DNA from: Romanomermis culicivorax
Lineage: Eukaryota > Nematoda > Enoplea > Mermithida > Mermithidae
NCBI GenBank assembly: GCA_963922205.1
Contig: CAWUHX010000038.1
Location: 1 to 64,000, forward strand
Direction of reading: 5' to 3'
Length of the DNA stretch: 64,000 nucleotides
Shown here: one piece after another, positions 44,307 to 53,989 of the stretch
How the letters are laid out: each line of letters starts with the position of its first letter
Position numbering within the stretch: the first letter of the stretch is position 1
Translations under genes and position numbers: made by a program
The notes under the pieces: model-generated
What the model saw: only the letters and a program-made list of their open reading frames with translations
What the model was told of the DNA's origin: nothing
Database searches by the model: none

Positions 44307-46052
44307 ATGACCCACCAAACGCAAGATCATTTAGGAGAAATCGTTAGAGAACAGATAAACGATTTGTTTTCAGAACATTTTCGTACCCTACGCACACAAT
44401 TGAATCAGAATACAGTAAACCCTACCCTAATAGACGATCTAAGAACAGCAAACATTCGTAATAACATGGCAAACAATTTCTACGTGAAACCTACAGTATT
44501 CACGGGCGGCGTGACCCAACATTTTGGTGAATGGAACAAAAGATTAGAACAATTCATGGCACTCCAAGGCATGAAAGATACAGACGTACAGTTAAAGTTG
44601 GCATGTTTAGAAATTCATTTAGGAGGAGCCGCGTTAGCAAAATTCAAAAGTTTAGCAAATTCCGAAAACCCTCCCCACACATACGAGCAGTATAAAGTCG
44701 CATTACAGGCATTTTTCCCAAACAATAGAGATAATGAGCTACATCAACAATTCTTACGCGAAAGAAAACAAAAGCGATCAGAAACAGTAACGGAATTCTT
44801 ATTTGATCTAGAACATCTCGCAACCCTCGCCTACCCTAACTTTAACACAGACGCACGAGAAATGATCATAAAACCCCTCTTTGTAGAAGGCATGCAAAAC
44901 GAAATCAGGGAAGCAATTAAGTATAGAAGGTTCGCAACTCTAAAAGAAATGTCAGACGAAGCAGCTTACATTGAACAGCAAATTCTTAGAAATGAGTTAA
45001 AGTCTAACGCCCTTCCCTTCATACCCCCTAAACCCGAACCCATCTTTTCCCTCACCAAAAATACAGACCAACAGGATCTTTTGCATCAGTTAGAACAACA
45101 AGTAAAAGATTTACAGTTGCAGATCAAACAAAAACCTCAACCCCCACAACAGAGTAGCTACAACAATTTCAGTAACAATACTTTCAGCAGGAATAATGCT
45201 TACAGGAACAATACCACCCCCAGGCAACCCACATGCTTCCAGTGTGGACAAATCGGACACGTAGCTCGTAATTGTAAATCAATAGGCACCCGAAAATCAT
45301 GTGAAATCTGTTTCCGTAATAATCACAGTACACGTGATTGTAAAAGCCCATGCATCCACTGCTCCCAAACAGGACATAAATCAGATAACTGCCCTTCAAA
45401 ACCCTACTCCAATTTTCAATGTTTCATATGCAAGCAGAGAGGTCATACAAGCAGGTATTGTCCAAATCAGCAGAGTCGTAATATTCAAAATTGCATTGAG
45501 TACAGGCAACCCCAACCCCTCATGGACATTGACGACCCCGCATTTTACTCAAAATTACCCGCCATAACTAACAGCCCTCAGACTACTTTAGGAACTATCA
45601 TGCCTAACACCCACCGCCGTAGTGACGAATACGTCCTTGATCTGGACGTACCCGATTGGTGCGCCATGTCACCACCCCCCACGCCTGAAGCCGCAAAAAT
45701 CGAAAAATCGCCGCCCACCATCCCCGTAGGCTACAAGATCCCCCGAAAGCAAGACACTACGCCGCCCACCGCCCCCGAAACCCCATCGAAAACAGGTCGC
45801 AACTTATTATCCCTCTTACACGGCCTGACCCCTGAACCCTACCAATTTCGCCCCCGCCAAACATTGCTACCGACCCCGGCAAGTAAGCAAGTCCAAACCC
45901 CATCCCATAACTCAAATTCCAAACTTTTACAGACCGTTCAGATTTCAAACCGGCCACCCCCCCCAGCTCAAAATCGCAAAACGACAACACCAAAAACCGC
46001 CACGCCAAATCGAGCAGAGCGAAAAAACACAGTACCCCGCCGCCTCCACTAA
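44307..46052 (+). CDS. gag: Gag polyprotein with four CCHC zinc knuckles
   Basis: 581 aa from the first suitable ATG (44307). The frame is open upstream into the LTR but without an ATG, so an upstream start is unlikely. A capsid (Retrotrans_gag) domain lies at about residues 55-230 (FTGGVTQHFGEWNKRLEQF ... QQFLRERKQKRSETV). A Gln/Asn-rich linker precedes four consecutive CX2CX4HX4C knuckles (CFQCGQIGHVARNC, CEICFRNNHSTRDC, CIHCSQTGHKSDNC, CFICKQRGHTSRYC). Four knuckles is more than the one or two common in the clade. The C-terminus is long, Pro-rich and probably disordered. It ends 16 nt before the annotated start of the env-like frame. Confidence 0.88.
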   Translation: MTHQTQDHLGEIVREQINDLFSEHFRTLRTQLNQNTVNPTLIDDLRTANIRNNMANNFYVKPTVFTGGVTQHFGEWNKRLEQFMALQGMKDTDVQLKLACLEIHLGGAALAKFKSLANSENPPHTYEQYKVALQAFFPNNRDNELHQQFLRERKQKRSETVTEFLFDLEHLATLAYPNFNTDAREMIIKPLFVEGMQNEIREAIKYRRFATLKEMSDEAAYIEQQILRNELKSNALPFIPPKPEPIFSLTKNTDQQDLLHQLEQQVKDLQLQIKQKPQPPQQSSYNNFSNNTFSRNNAYRNNTTPRQPTCFQCGQIGHVARNCKSIGTRKSCEICFRNNHSTRDCKSPCIHCSQTGHKSDNCPSKPYSNFQCFICKQRGHTSRYCPNQQSRNIQNCIEYRQPQPLMDIDDPAFYSKLPAITNSPQTTLGTIMPNTHRRSDEYVLDLDVPDWCAMSPPPTPEAAKIEKSPPTIPVGYKIPRKQDTTPPTAPETPSKTGRNLLSLLHGLTPEPYQFRPRQTLLPTPASKQVQTPSHNSNSKLLQTVQISNRPPPPAQNRKTTTPKTATPNRAERKNTVPRRLH

Positions 46053-46068
46053 AACACTACATTGGCCA

Positions 46069-47769
46069 TTGTATTGTATATTTTTATGTATAATAATCCC
46101 CACATCGTGTAGTGCCCAATTTCAGATGTGTGGAACTTCATTGAGCGGTCACTCAGTCAGCATACCAAAACTTGTATCATGCATGCCCCCTTCCACAGTA
46201 GACAAACCCGTAAAGACATTCAGAAAAATCTATATCCCCTCCACTAAGCCCCACATTACAGACGCATACAAATGCAGTGTTCGCAAACGCAAAATTTGTA
46301 CTAATACAGGATTTTTTGGATCAAAAGGTATTGTCTTCGACCAAACCGAAATGCAAAATCTAACCCCACATGTTTGTAAGGCAATCGTTATAGACAAAGA
46401 ACACAACGGTCAAAAATTATACGAAACCCAACCAGGATTTTGGTCAACAAATAACTCCCTAAGCGTAGAATACACATGGTGTTGTACAGACCATTGTACC
46501 TCGGTCACTAACGTCATCATAGAAATAGGACAAATAGCATCTTGGAATGGAAAATCTATGACAGGTACATTAGGCGACCTGGGGTCATGCAAACCAACAT
46601 CAGGTCATTGTGTCACAGCCAACGGATCTATTATCTGGAATGAAACAGCATTTGAAAACTTATGCCCTTTCGAATACAAAAACACACATCCCATCAAACT
46701 CACGCAAACACACATGATAATAGAAGAACTACAAGGTGCATTCTCAGTTAAAAATACAGTTTTTTCGAACCCCAATTGCCCAGAAATCCAAGACAGCATT
46801 CTAACCGAACAAGGCATTATCGTACAATTAGACAAAAGCACCCCACATCGTAATGCATTTTTAACCCCAAAAACCAATGAAACTCATACTACGCTATACG
46901 ATTTTGACGATTTTGAACCCATCAATGCAAAACTAAACTATCTAGCGGACAAAATACAGGAATTCGAAATTCAAAATTTCAAAAATGTATGGAGTGAATT
47001 ATGCAGACAGGCACAGCGTCACCTTGATCTCGTATGGCAAATTTTACGTCTTGATGCAACCCTTGGAGCACGTGCATTCCTACAGAGAACCGACATCATA
47101 GCAGAATTTACTGGAGAAGCCCTCACAGTCTGGCCCTGCAAGCAAGTAAACGCATCTAAAGTCTTCTACAACCATAAAATCAACCAAACATGCTACAAAC
47201 TTTTACCCATTCTCGTAGGAACGGAACTCATGTTTTCAAACCCAGGAGGCAACGATTTGACCCCTTTCTCACAAACCGTTGACTGTCATCACATGCATGT
47301 AGCCCTTTACAAACAGAATAATACATGGGTAAGTGAAACAGGATCCCCGCATGTCACAAATTTACCTTTAGAAATCATCTGGAACCAAAATTTCTCCCTT
47401 TTTCATTTTAATACACCCCCCATTTTTCATGATCAACTTGCAACTATTTCAACCAACTTACTCTTTTTGAAACAATACATTTACAAAACTCACACACTCG
47501 AAAACATTGTCAAAAAATTCATCAATTACACCGCCCAAATGTCTCTCAATTCTGATACAGTTTACAACATGATCTCAGGCACTGGCCAAGCACTCGGAAA
47601 TACACTCTCTGGCGCCGGTCAAGGCATAGAACATGTAATAACCGGTACCACCCAAAGTCTCACAGACGGATTAAACAATTTACTCAAAGGACCCCTGCAA
47701 ATCATTATAAATCTAGCTGTTATTACTGTAGTTTTTGCAGGCATCTTTTATTTGTTTCTCGTTCTTTGA
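46069..47769 (+). CDS. env: Env-like membrane glycoprotein ORF located between gag and pol
   Basis: 566 codons. Features of a viral envelope glycoprotein: an N-terminal hydrophobic stretch (IFLCIIIPTSC, signal-peptide-like), about ten N-x-S/T sequons, ~20 ectodomain cysteines including CC and paired patterns, a Gly-rich region near 510-540, and a C-terminal transmembrane helix (INLAVITVVFAGIFYLFLVL) ending at the stop. A CX6GxxxxxNGSxIW...CPFE-like stretch near residues 180-205 recalls chuvirus/mononegavirus-type class III glycoproteins, but this is a by-eye suggestion. The frame begins at a TTG; no ATG precedes the hydrophobic segment, so a spliced leader exon probably supplies the start. 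The TGA at 47767-47769 is in frame with pol. Old element copy; function in cell entry not implied. Confidence 0.75.
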   Translation: MYCIFLCIIIPTSCSAQFQMCGTSLSGHSVSIPKLVSCMPPSTVDKPVKTFRKIYIPSTKPHITDAYKCSVRKRKICTNTGFFGSKGIVFDQTEMQNLTPHVCKAIVIDKEHNGQKLYETQPGFWSTNNSLSVEYTWCCTDHCTSVTNVIIEIGQIASWNGKSMTGTLGDLGSCKPTSGHCVTANGSIIWNETAFENLCPFEYKNTHPIKLTQTHMIIEELQGAFSVKNTVFSNPNCPEIQDSILTEQGIIVQLDKSTPHRNAFLTPKTNETHTTLYDFDDFEPINAKLNYLADKIQEFEIQNFKNVWSELCRQAQRHLDLVWQILRLDATLGARAFLQRTDIIAEFTGEALTVWPCKQVNASKVFYNHKINQTCYKLLPILVGTELMFSNPGGNDLTPFSQTVDCHHMHVALYKQNNTWVSETGSPHVTNLPLEIIWNQNFSLFHFNTPPIFHDQLATISTNLLFLKQYIYKTHTLENIVKKFINYTAQMSLNSDTVYNMISGTGQALGNTLSGAGQGIEHVITGTTQSLTDGLNNLLKGPLQIIINLAVITVVFAGIFYLFLVL

Positions 47770-50700
47770 AAATATTTCCCCTCTCCAAAGCATCATGCCA
47801 CAAACGAACATGCATATGAAATACCTTCAAACAACAGACATTTACATGAGACCATCCCCCCATCATTCGGCCATGCTCTCTTAGAATTAGCTAATCGTCG
47901 TGGGGCACAAACGCAGCAGAAATACGTCCTTGTCGATATTGATACCCCCCAAACTCCTGCAATCGAACTCATTAATCAAATTCAGCAATCCGCATCAAAT
48001 AAGCCACCCCAAAATGTACCTGAGAAACATACCCCTCATATTCCAATCACACTTAACGGCAAATTAATGACAAAAGGCATGATTGACACTGGTGCAGTTT
48101 ACTCACTCATTGATTCCCGAATCGCTCAACTTTTACAGTTAGACATGAAACCCCCGCTAGTCCAAGCAAAAGCAGCAAATAATCTTCCGATTCACTTTGT
48201 AGGAACCACTTTTGTCACAGTGACAGCCCAAACAATCCAGGAAACAATCATGGTCCATGTCCAAAAAGATTGCACAGCAGACATCCTTCTAGGCAAAAAC
48301 TTTCTCAGTCGATTTTCGGAATACACTATCAACAATCAAAAATCACAGGTCAAATTTGGCAATGTTATACTACCTTGTGATGGCCTAGAATATAGCCCTC
48401 TTTCAACTCGTGGTGGAACTTATTTGGATGAGAAATTAGAATTACCACCCCGTACAGTAACCGAATTTACTGTCCCCTTGCCCAAATCGTACCTACAAGT
48501 TAAACAGCTTGAATTCACCCCAAAACCCAAACAGAATCCCAAAGTCCATTTCGCAGCTTGTATCTCAGAAAACCAAAACAGTTGCATACGTATATCCGTC
48601 CGAAACACGCAAGAAACAGCTCAAATTCTTTACCCTGGAACATGCATTGGCACAGTCTCTTGTTACATCCCGGAACAAAATACTCCCGCTAAGGTAACCC
48701 CTTCCACGCAAAACCAGCCCAACCGTTTTGATACATTCACATGGTTAAAAGAAAATGTTAATTTAACCTCCAGTGACCTCACAGAAGCAGAAAAAACGCA
48801 ACTCCTACGCGCCCTATCGAAGTACCCTACATTATATGCCAAATCCAAAATGGACGTAGGCAGAACCACCCTCGTTTCACATACAATTGACACCAATGGC
48901 TCCCAACCCGTACGTAGACAACTTTATCGGACTTCCCCAAAAGAAAAGCAAATCATACAAGCAGAAGTTGAGCAACTCGCAGCAGCAGGTGTCATAAGCC
49001 AAAGCAATTCCCCATGGTGTACCAACACAGTTTTAGTTCCCAAAAAAGACGGAGGCCATCGTTTATGCATTGATTTTAGAGGCCTCAACAAAGTCACCAA
49101 AAAAGATACCTACCCCTTGCCCCGGATAGACGAAATTCTAGACACCCTCCGTGGAATGAAATATTTCACCTCCCTTGACCAATCCAATGCATACTATTCC
49201 ATTCCCATAGCACAAGCAGACAGAGAAAAAACGGCCTTCAATTGCTCAGCCGGCCAGTATCAATTCAATTACCTCCCCTTTGGACTCACCAATGCCCCAG
49301 CCACATTCCAAAGGTTAATGGATGTTATTCTTTCGGGTCTGCAATGGAACACATGCCTTGTATATCTCGACGATGTTTTAGTATTCGCAGACTCCCATGC
49401 CCAAATGCTGGAACGTTTAGACACTATTCTTGCCCGATTCTCACAAGCAGGCCTTAAGCTAAACATACAAAAATGCAAATTCTGCCAGCCCCAAGTCCAA
49501 TACTTAGGCCACGTCATTTCTCAGCAAGGCATTTCACCAGATCCCCATAAGGTACAGGCCATCTATGACATACCCACACCCAAAAGCTCAAAAGAAGTTG
49601 AATCATTCCTTGGCCTACCCTCATATTATCGCAGATTCATCCCAAATTGCTCTCAAGTTTCTAGCCCACTCACATCGCTACTCAAAAAGAACTCAGAATT
49701 TTCCTGGGGCCCTGAACAGCAAAATGCATTCACTAAGCTAAAAGAATTACTCATTCATGCCCCAATACTGCAGCACCCCGACTTCACAAAACCATTTATC
49801 CTGCAAACTGACGCCTCAAAACTCGGAATCGGCGCCATTCTCAGTCAGCTAGATAGTAAAGGTCAGGATCGCCCCATTGCTTTTGGGAGCCGCACATTGA
49901 AACCCGCAGAACGCAACTACCCGATCACTGAGTTGGAAACCCTTGCAGTAGTCGAATTTGTCAAGTATTTCCGCCCTTATCTTTTCCAGCAACATGTTAT
50001 TGTACACACTGACCACACAGCAGTTCAGGCAGTCTTACAAAAGGAAAACCCGTCCCCTCGCATCGCCCGTTGGGGATTAGCCCTCTCCGGTATTCAGCTA
50101 GACATTCGACCCAAGAAAGGCACTGCTAACCGCAACGCTGATGCAGTTTCTCGATTCCCCTCACAGACAGCAAAGCAATCCTTTGATATTGAGCAATTAG
50201 AAACCCGCCCCGAAATATCAACTATCAATTCAGTTTTGGAAGCCGAAGCAACTGAACAAGAAGAGAAACAGAAAAACTTTGCCGAACTCCAACGCACTGA
50301 TCCAACTGTCAAAAGTATTTTAGCAAAAATTGCCCAAAAACACCCCCTTACCCTTATCAAATTTGCAGTGCATCAAAACATTCTCTTCCGTATAGTCGAC
50401 AAACAGGCAAAACTATACATTCCCAAGTCCCAAGTCCAGCATCTCATCGCCTCACATCATGACAGCAAGTTCACAGGTCATTTTGCAGCCCGGAAAACTT
50501 TACACTTGCTCAGACAGAAATATTTTTGGCCCCAAATGAGCCGTGATATCAAACGTTACTGCAAAACTTGCCACCCATGCCAGACACAGAAAGCTCTTAG
50601 ACACAAAGTGCATGCAAACTTGGTACCAATTCAGCCAACTGGCCCATTTGATCGAGTTGGTGTTGATTGCATGGGACCGTTACCCCTCACAGAAGATGGC

Positions 50701-51537
50701 AACCGATTTATTGTCGTTTTCATCGATTATTTCACAAAGTATGTAGAGGCATTCCCGACCCCTGACATCACTGCAGCCACTATTGCCAAGCTATTCGTCA
50801 CCAAAATTGTTTGTCGTCATGGGTCCCCAAAAATCATCCATTGTGATCGTGGCACTGATTTTGTATCGGATCTCTTCTCACGGATCACCAGTTTATGCAA
50901 TACTCAGAAAATTCACACTACCCCATATCATCCCATTGCCAATGGAGAAGTTGAGCGTTGCAACCAAACCCTAGCCACCCGTATCCGCATGTACATCAAT
51001 TCAAATCACACTGATTGGGATACTTATCTCCCGTACGCCGTTTTTTCAATCAACATTCATAAAAATGATAGCACTTCATATCCCCCATTTGAATTACTCC
51101 ATGGTAGGCAAGCTAATCTGCCGTCAGATGCAGCTTTAAATTTTTTCCCCACGTCCTACATGGTTGACTTAGACGATTACGCCCTTCGTGTAAAATCGCA
51201 TTTCACAGAAGCACTCTCAACCGTGCAGAAAAGTTTGCAAAAAGCCCAAGCCCACTATACCCGTCAGTATAACAAGCATGCTCAGAACATACATTACAAG
51301 GCAGGTGATCTTATTCTCTACAAAAATCATTCGTGTAAACAAGGGCTGACTCCCAAATTCCTCCCTCGCCAGAACGGGCCCTATACAGTTACAAACTTCA
51401 TGTACCCCAACGTTACACTCAAACACCCCCATAAGAATATTACATTTACGGTGCATGTAAACGAGACAACCCCTTTCTACCCTCGGAAAGCAACTATCGC
51501 ATCTACCCCCACCCCTCCTCAACCTCGAAAGCCTTGA
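47770..51537 (+). CDS. pol: Pol polyprotein: protease, reverse transcriptase, RNase H, integrase
   Basis: Open for 1255 codons after the env stop, in the same frame. The first ATG is at 48067, but homology to the protease begins upstream of it, so that ATG is probably not the true start. In order, numbered from 48067: aspartic protease DTGA (7-10), RT with LDQSNAYYSI, FGLTNAP and YLDD (433-436), RNase H LQTDASKLGIG (~579), integrase H2C2 zinc module (HH...CKTCHPC, ~798-838), and DDE residues in VDCMGP, HCDRGTD and GEVERCNQ (~867, 925, 962). A GPY/F module (QNGPYTVTNF) follows. No chromodomain is seen. No stops or frameshifts, so the enzyme could be intact. Confidence 0.93.
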   Translation, partial: KYFPSPKHHATNEHAYEIPSNNRHLHETIPPSFGHALLELANRRGAQTQQKYVLVDIDTPQTPAIELINQIQQSASNKPPQNVPEKHTPHIPITLNGKLMTKGMIDTGAVYSLIDSRIAQLLQLDMKPPLVQAKAANNLPIHFVGTTFVTVTAQTIQETIMVHVQKDCTADILLGKNFLSRFSEYTINNQKSQVKFGNVILPCDGLEYSPLSTRGGTYLDEKLELPPRTVTEFTVPLPKSYLQVKQLEFTPKPKQNPKVHFAACISENQNSCIRISVRNTQETAQILYPGTCIGTVSCYIPEQNTPAKVTPSTQNQPNRFDTFTWLKENVNLTSSDLTEAEKTQLLRALSKYPTLYAKSKMDVGRTTLVSHTIDTNGSQPVRRQLYRTSPKEKQIIQAEVEQLAAAGVISQSNSPWCTNTVLVPKKDGGHRLCIDFRGLNKVTKKDTYPLPRIDEILDTLRGMKYFTSLDQSNAYYSIPIAQADREKTAFNCSAGQYQFNYLPFGLTNAPATFQRLMDVILSGLQWNTCLVYLDDVLVFADSHAQMLERLDTILARFSQAGLKLNIQKCKFCQPQVQYLGHVISQQGISPDPHKVQAIYDIPTPKSSKEVESFLGLPSYYRRFIPNCSQVSSPLTSLLKKNSEFSWGPEQQNAFTKLKELLIHAPILQHPDFTKPFILQTDASKLGIGAILSQLDSKGQDRPIAFGSRTLKPAERNYPITELETLAVVEFVKYFRPYLFQQHVIVHTDHTAVQAVLQKENPSPRIARWGLALSGIQLDIRPKKGTANRNADAVSRFPSQTAKQSFDIEQLETRPEISTINSVLEAEATEQEEKQKNFAELQRTDPTVKSILAKIAQKHPLTLIKFAVHQNILFRIVDKQAKLYIPKSQVQHLIASHHDSKFTGHFAARKTLHLLRQKYFWPQMSRDIKRYCKTCHPCQTQKALRHKVHANLVPIQPTGPFDRVGVDCMGPLPLTEDGNRFIVVFIDYFTKYVEAFPTPDITAATIAKLFVTKIVCRHGSPKIIHCDRGTDFVSDLFSRITSLCNTQKIHTTPYHPIANGEVERCNQTLATRIRMYINSNHTDWDTYLPYAVFSINIHKNDSTSYPPFELLHGRQANLPSDAALNFFPTSYMVDLDDYALRVKSHFTEALSTVQKSLQKAQAHYTRQYNKHAQNIHYKAGDLILYKNHSCKQGLTPKFLPRQNGPYTVTNFMYPNVTLKHPHKNITFTVHVNETTPFYPRKATIASTPTPPQPRKP

Positions 51538-51556
51538 ACGAGGACGTTCAACTCCG

Positions 51557-51568
51557 GAAGGAGGGAAA
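51557..51568 (+). promoter_or_regulatory. Polypurine tract
   Basis: GGAAGGAGGGAAA immediately precedes the TGTAAG start of the 3' LTR, the expected position for plus-strand priming. Confidence 0.85.
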
Positions 51569-52470
51569 TGTAAGGTACCTGCTAAAGCAGTACTGTAAAT
51601 ATGTAGCATACTGTATGTAATAGACATTTATTAGATATTATTTTATTTTCACATTTTATCGTCTCAAGGATGTCTGGGATTCACACCCAAACATTCCTAC
51701 AAAATTACGTGAAGTACTTTATTTTGATCCGTTCACACCCCGGTAGCCCAATTAAGATGCCCTAATTAATTTGCACAAACGGCAGCTGTTCCCCTAGAAC
51801 CTACACTAAACTACACATTCCACAGCTACCGTAATCCCCCGTAAAAATCGTAAACAACACCTGCACACAGTAAAATACGTAGAAGCCCCGCCGTACAGTA
51901 GTCTCAAGTGTAATGGTAGCGGCGGCCCCACAAAACATGTGTATACAGAGAAACCGATACAGGAAGCATGCACAGAAGCACAAAGGTGTGGCCAAGCCCA
52001 CCGTAGAAAGCAAGTGAAGCACAGAAAGCATACGGTACCAGAAAAGCGTTAGAGAGGCGTAACTAAGAAAGCATAAAAAGCGTAGCCGGAAACGACGATT
52101 GGCGGAAGAAGATGGACAGAAGCTCGACCTCCCGCAGCGCCCAGGGAGTGGCCAAAATCGCCGTATAAAAGAAGAAGCAAAGCGTGATTTTGATGATTCT
52201 GATTCTTATTCTTGTGGTTTTTCCGTTTGACTTCCGCGCTCGCCCCGTCTTTTTATATACATTTGCAAGCGGCCGACTATTCGAAAGCAACTTAAACCGA
52301 AGCCCCCGTCCGTATTTTAATTCGAAGCGCATTTATTGTCGATGTTCAAGCGACCGTCGATCCCCGTTGTTTTATTGTAATTGTACGCCCGCGCCCCAGT
52401 CCCGTTATTTACCCCGCCGTATCGACCGATTGGTCCAAGTAAAGTACCTCACAGAAATCTGGTCGTTACA
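51569..52470 (+). repeat. 3' LTR
   Basis: 902 bp, TGTAAG...GTTACA. TATA box GTATAAAAG at 52163-52171. U3 matches the 5' LTR with only about a dozen substitutions by eye, whereas the region after the TATA box differs in sequence and is ~23 bp longer. It lacks an evident target duplication on its outer side (CACGT). Confidence 0.93.
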
Positions 52471-52657
52471 CACGTTTCCCAAATTTCATCCCCAGATGGC
52501 TCTTGGTTCGCTAGAAAAACAATCTCAAAGTCAAGAGGGGGGATGCACCAAGGACAAACATATAGTAAAAGCACTGCCGTGCTTTCTACAATTAGGTACG
52601 AGAGAATATAGCGGAAATAACATTTAAAAAATGATCAGAGAAAAATGGACTGACTAA

Positions 52658-52839
52658 AGGGCAACTATCGCCGTACGGCACCACATTGAGCTGATATACT
52701 CCGCCGCAGGTGCCGTACGGCACCTGATGAGTGCGCCGTACGATGGTGATAATAAGTAAATGAAAATGATAAGTAGCTGCTATACTTAGTGTGCCGTGCG
52801 ACACTATACAGCGCCGTAAGGCGAATTACAGTTGGTCCT
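52658..52839. mobile_element. Harbinger-like MITE (182 bp, TAA target duplication)
   Basis: Flanked by TAA at 52655-52657 and 52840-52842. The ends read AGGGCAACTATCGCCGTACGGC and, reverse-complemented, AGGACCAACTGTAATTCGCC. The interior repeats the palindrome GCCGTACGGC and has a CTGCTATACTTAG word like that in the 38.2-kb element, suggesting the same superfamily. Confidence 0.65.
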
Positions 52840-53460
52840 TAACTTGGCTAAAAAGGCCCACACAATAACAACGAGCAGAAAATGCATAGTTATGTAAATT
52901 TTGCAGAGGCAACAAAATTAGGTAATGAAACACATGAACAATATTTACACAAGATTGGCGGTTTTTGAAAGTTTTACTGTAGGAAAAAAGTGGAAAAATG
53001 GTAGTAGTATCAGTCTACCTACTATGTAGTATATAACAATGGCATTGTAAAAAAAGTTGTTAACAAAGATTATTTTGTGTTCTGATAATAATGTACAAAC
53101 AATATACGATACTCATTGGAATAGATAGTTGGATGAAGCATTATGTCTGCTAGCTTCAGTCTAAACATTGCGGAAAGCTAGTAGTCGTTGAGAAACTATG
53201 GCCAATATGGCATCAAGCCCAAAGGCCGTCTAAAATTTTCACTTTCGTAACTTTACACCGCCCGTGGTAAAGGCATTCTTATAATTGGTCTCCTGTGGTT
53301 GACCGCAAGTTCTGTTACTATTAGTCGATCTCATTTTTCGAAATAACCAGCTAACTATAAATATTTTATTCGATAGATTAACACAATGAATGAAATGGTG
53401 TGGTGATAGATCAATGTTAATAATGCATCGGTAGATGCACAAAAAACAATCAAATGATCG

Positions 53461-53791
53461 TCAGCTCAAAGTGCAACCTATTTTGCGATAAATTTCGTCT
53501 TCTTGAAAACGTTCACTGAAATTCATAAACGATTTGTATTCGTAATTGTCCAACTGAGTCGGGTAGAAAACGTTGCCAAATTGGCGCAAAACGCAGTGAA
53601 ATTCGCGATCCTTGCGTTTGAAAATCACCAACGTGCCTATGAAAGCTGTGAATACTAGAGTAGGATATCCATTTGTTGTAACCCTTAAAAGCCGGGCCTT
53701 TTTCGCTACAGTTTTGGTTATGCGCTCGAAAATTTTTCGAGTGGGTGATTTTGCTGTAAATTTCATTCCAAGGGTATTTTGGGGGCAATGT
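53461..53791 (-). CDS. Possible terminal exon of an unrecognised gene
   Basis: On the minus strand an acceptor (CTTACAG) at ~53792 opens a frame to the TGA at 53461, ~110 codons. It includes KSPTRKIFERITKTVAKKA, YPTLVFTAFIGTLVIF and FHCVLRQFGNVFYPTQLD. Composition (balanced, aromatic and Cys-bearing) and the splice signal look genuine and unlike the surrounding repeat DNA. An internal ATG lies at 53766. I found no upstream exon, because a repeat element begins at 53990. This could be the best host-gene candidate in the window, or a gene relic. Confidence 0.4.
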
Positions 53792-53989
53792 CTGTAAGAA
53801 TCACCTCAATTCAAAGCAATGTGGATAAGTCAAAATTTTGCTTTCCCGCTTTGAAAGATATAATGTAAAATTTTTTACGCTGATTTCACATCTGATAAGC
53901 ATTTTGCACAAAGAGTTTTTTTCATTGAGCTATAGCGGCGTAAAGTGTTCAAAATTCGCAATGACGAAAATTTCCGTATTACCACTCGC

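Larger units (their letters stand above)
43185..52470 (+). mobile_element. Ty3/gypsy-class LTR retroelement with order gag-env-pol
   Basis: A complete element with two LTRs (43185-44063 and 51569-52470), a primer-binding site, gag, an env-like ORF, pol and a polypurine tract. The pol domain order protease-RT-RNase H-integrase, plus a GPY/F-like C-terminus, places it in Metaviridae. The env-like ORF lies between gag and pol instead of after pol. The flanks (...CATAC and CACGT...) show no clear target duplication. The long ORFs lack internal stops. Confidence 0.93.
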
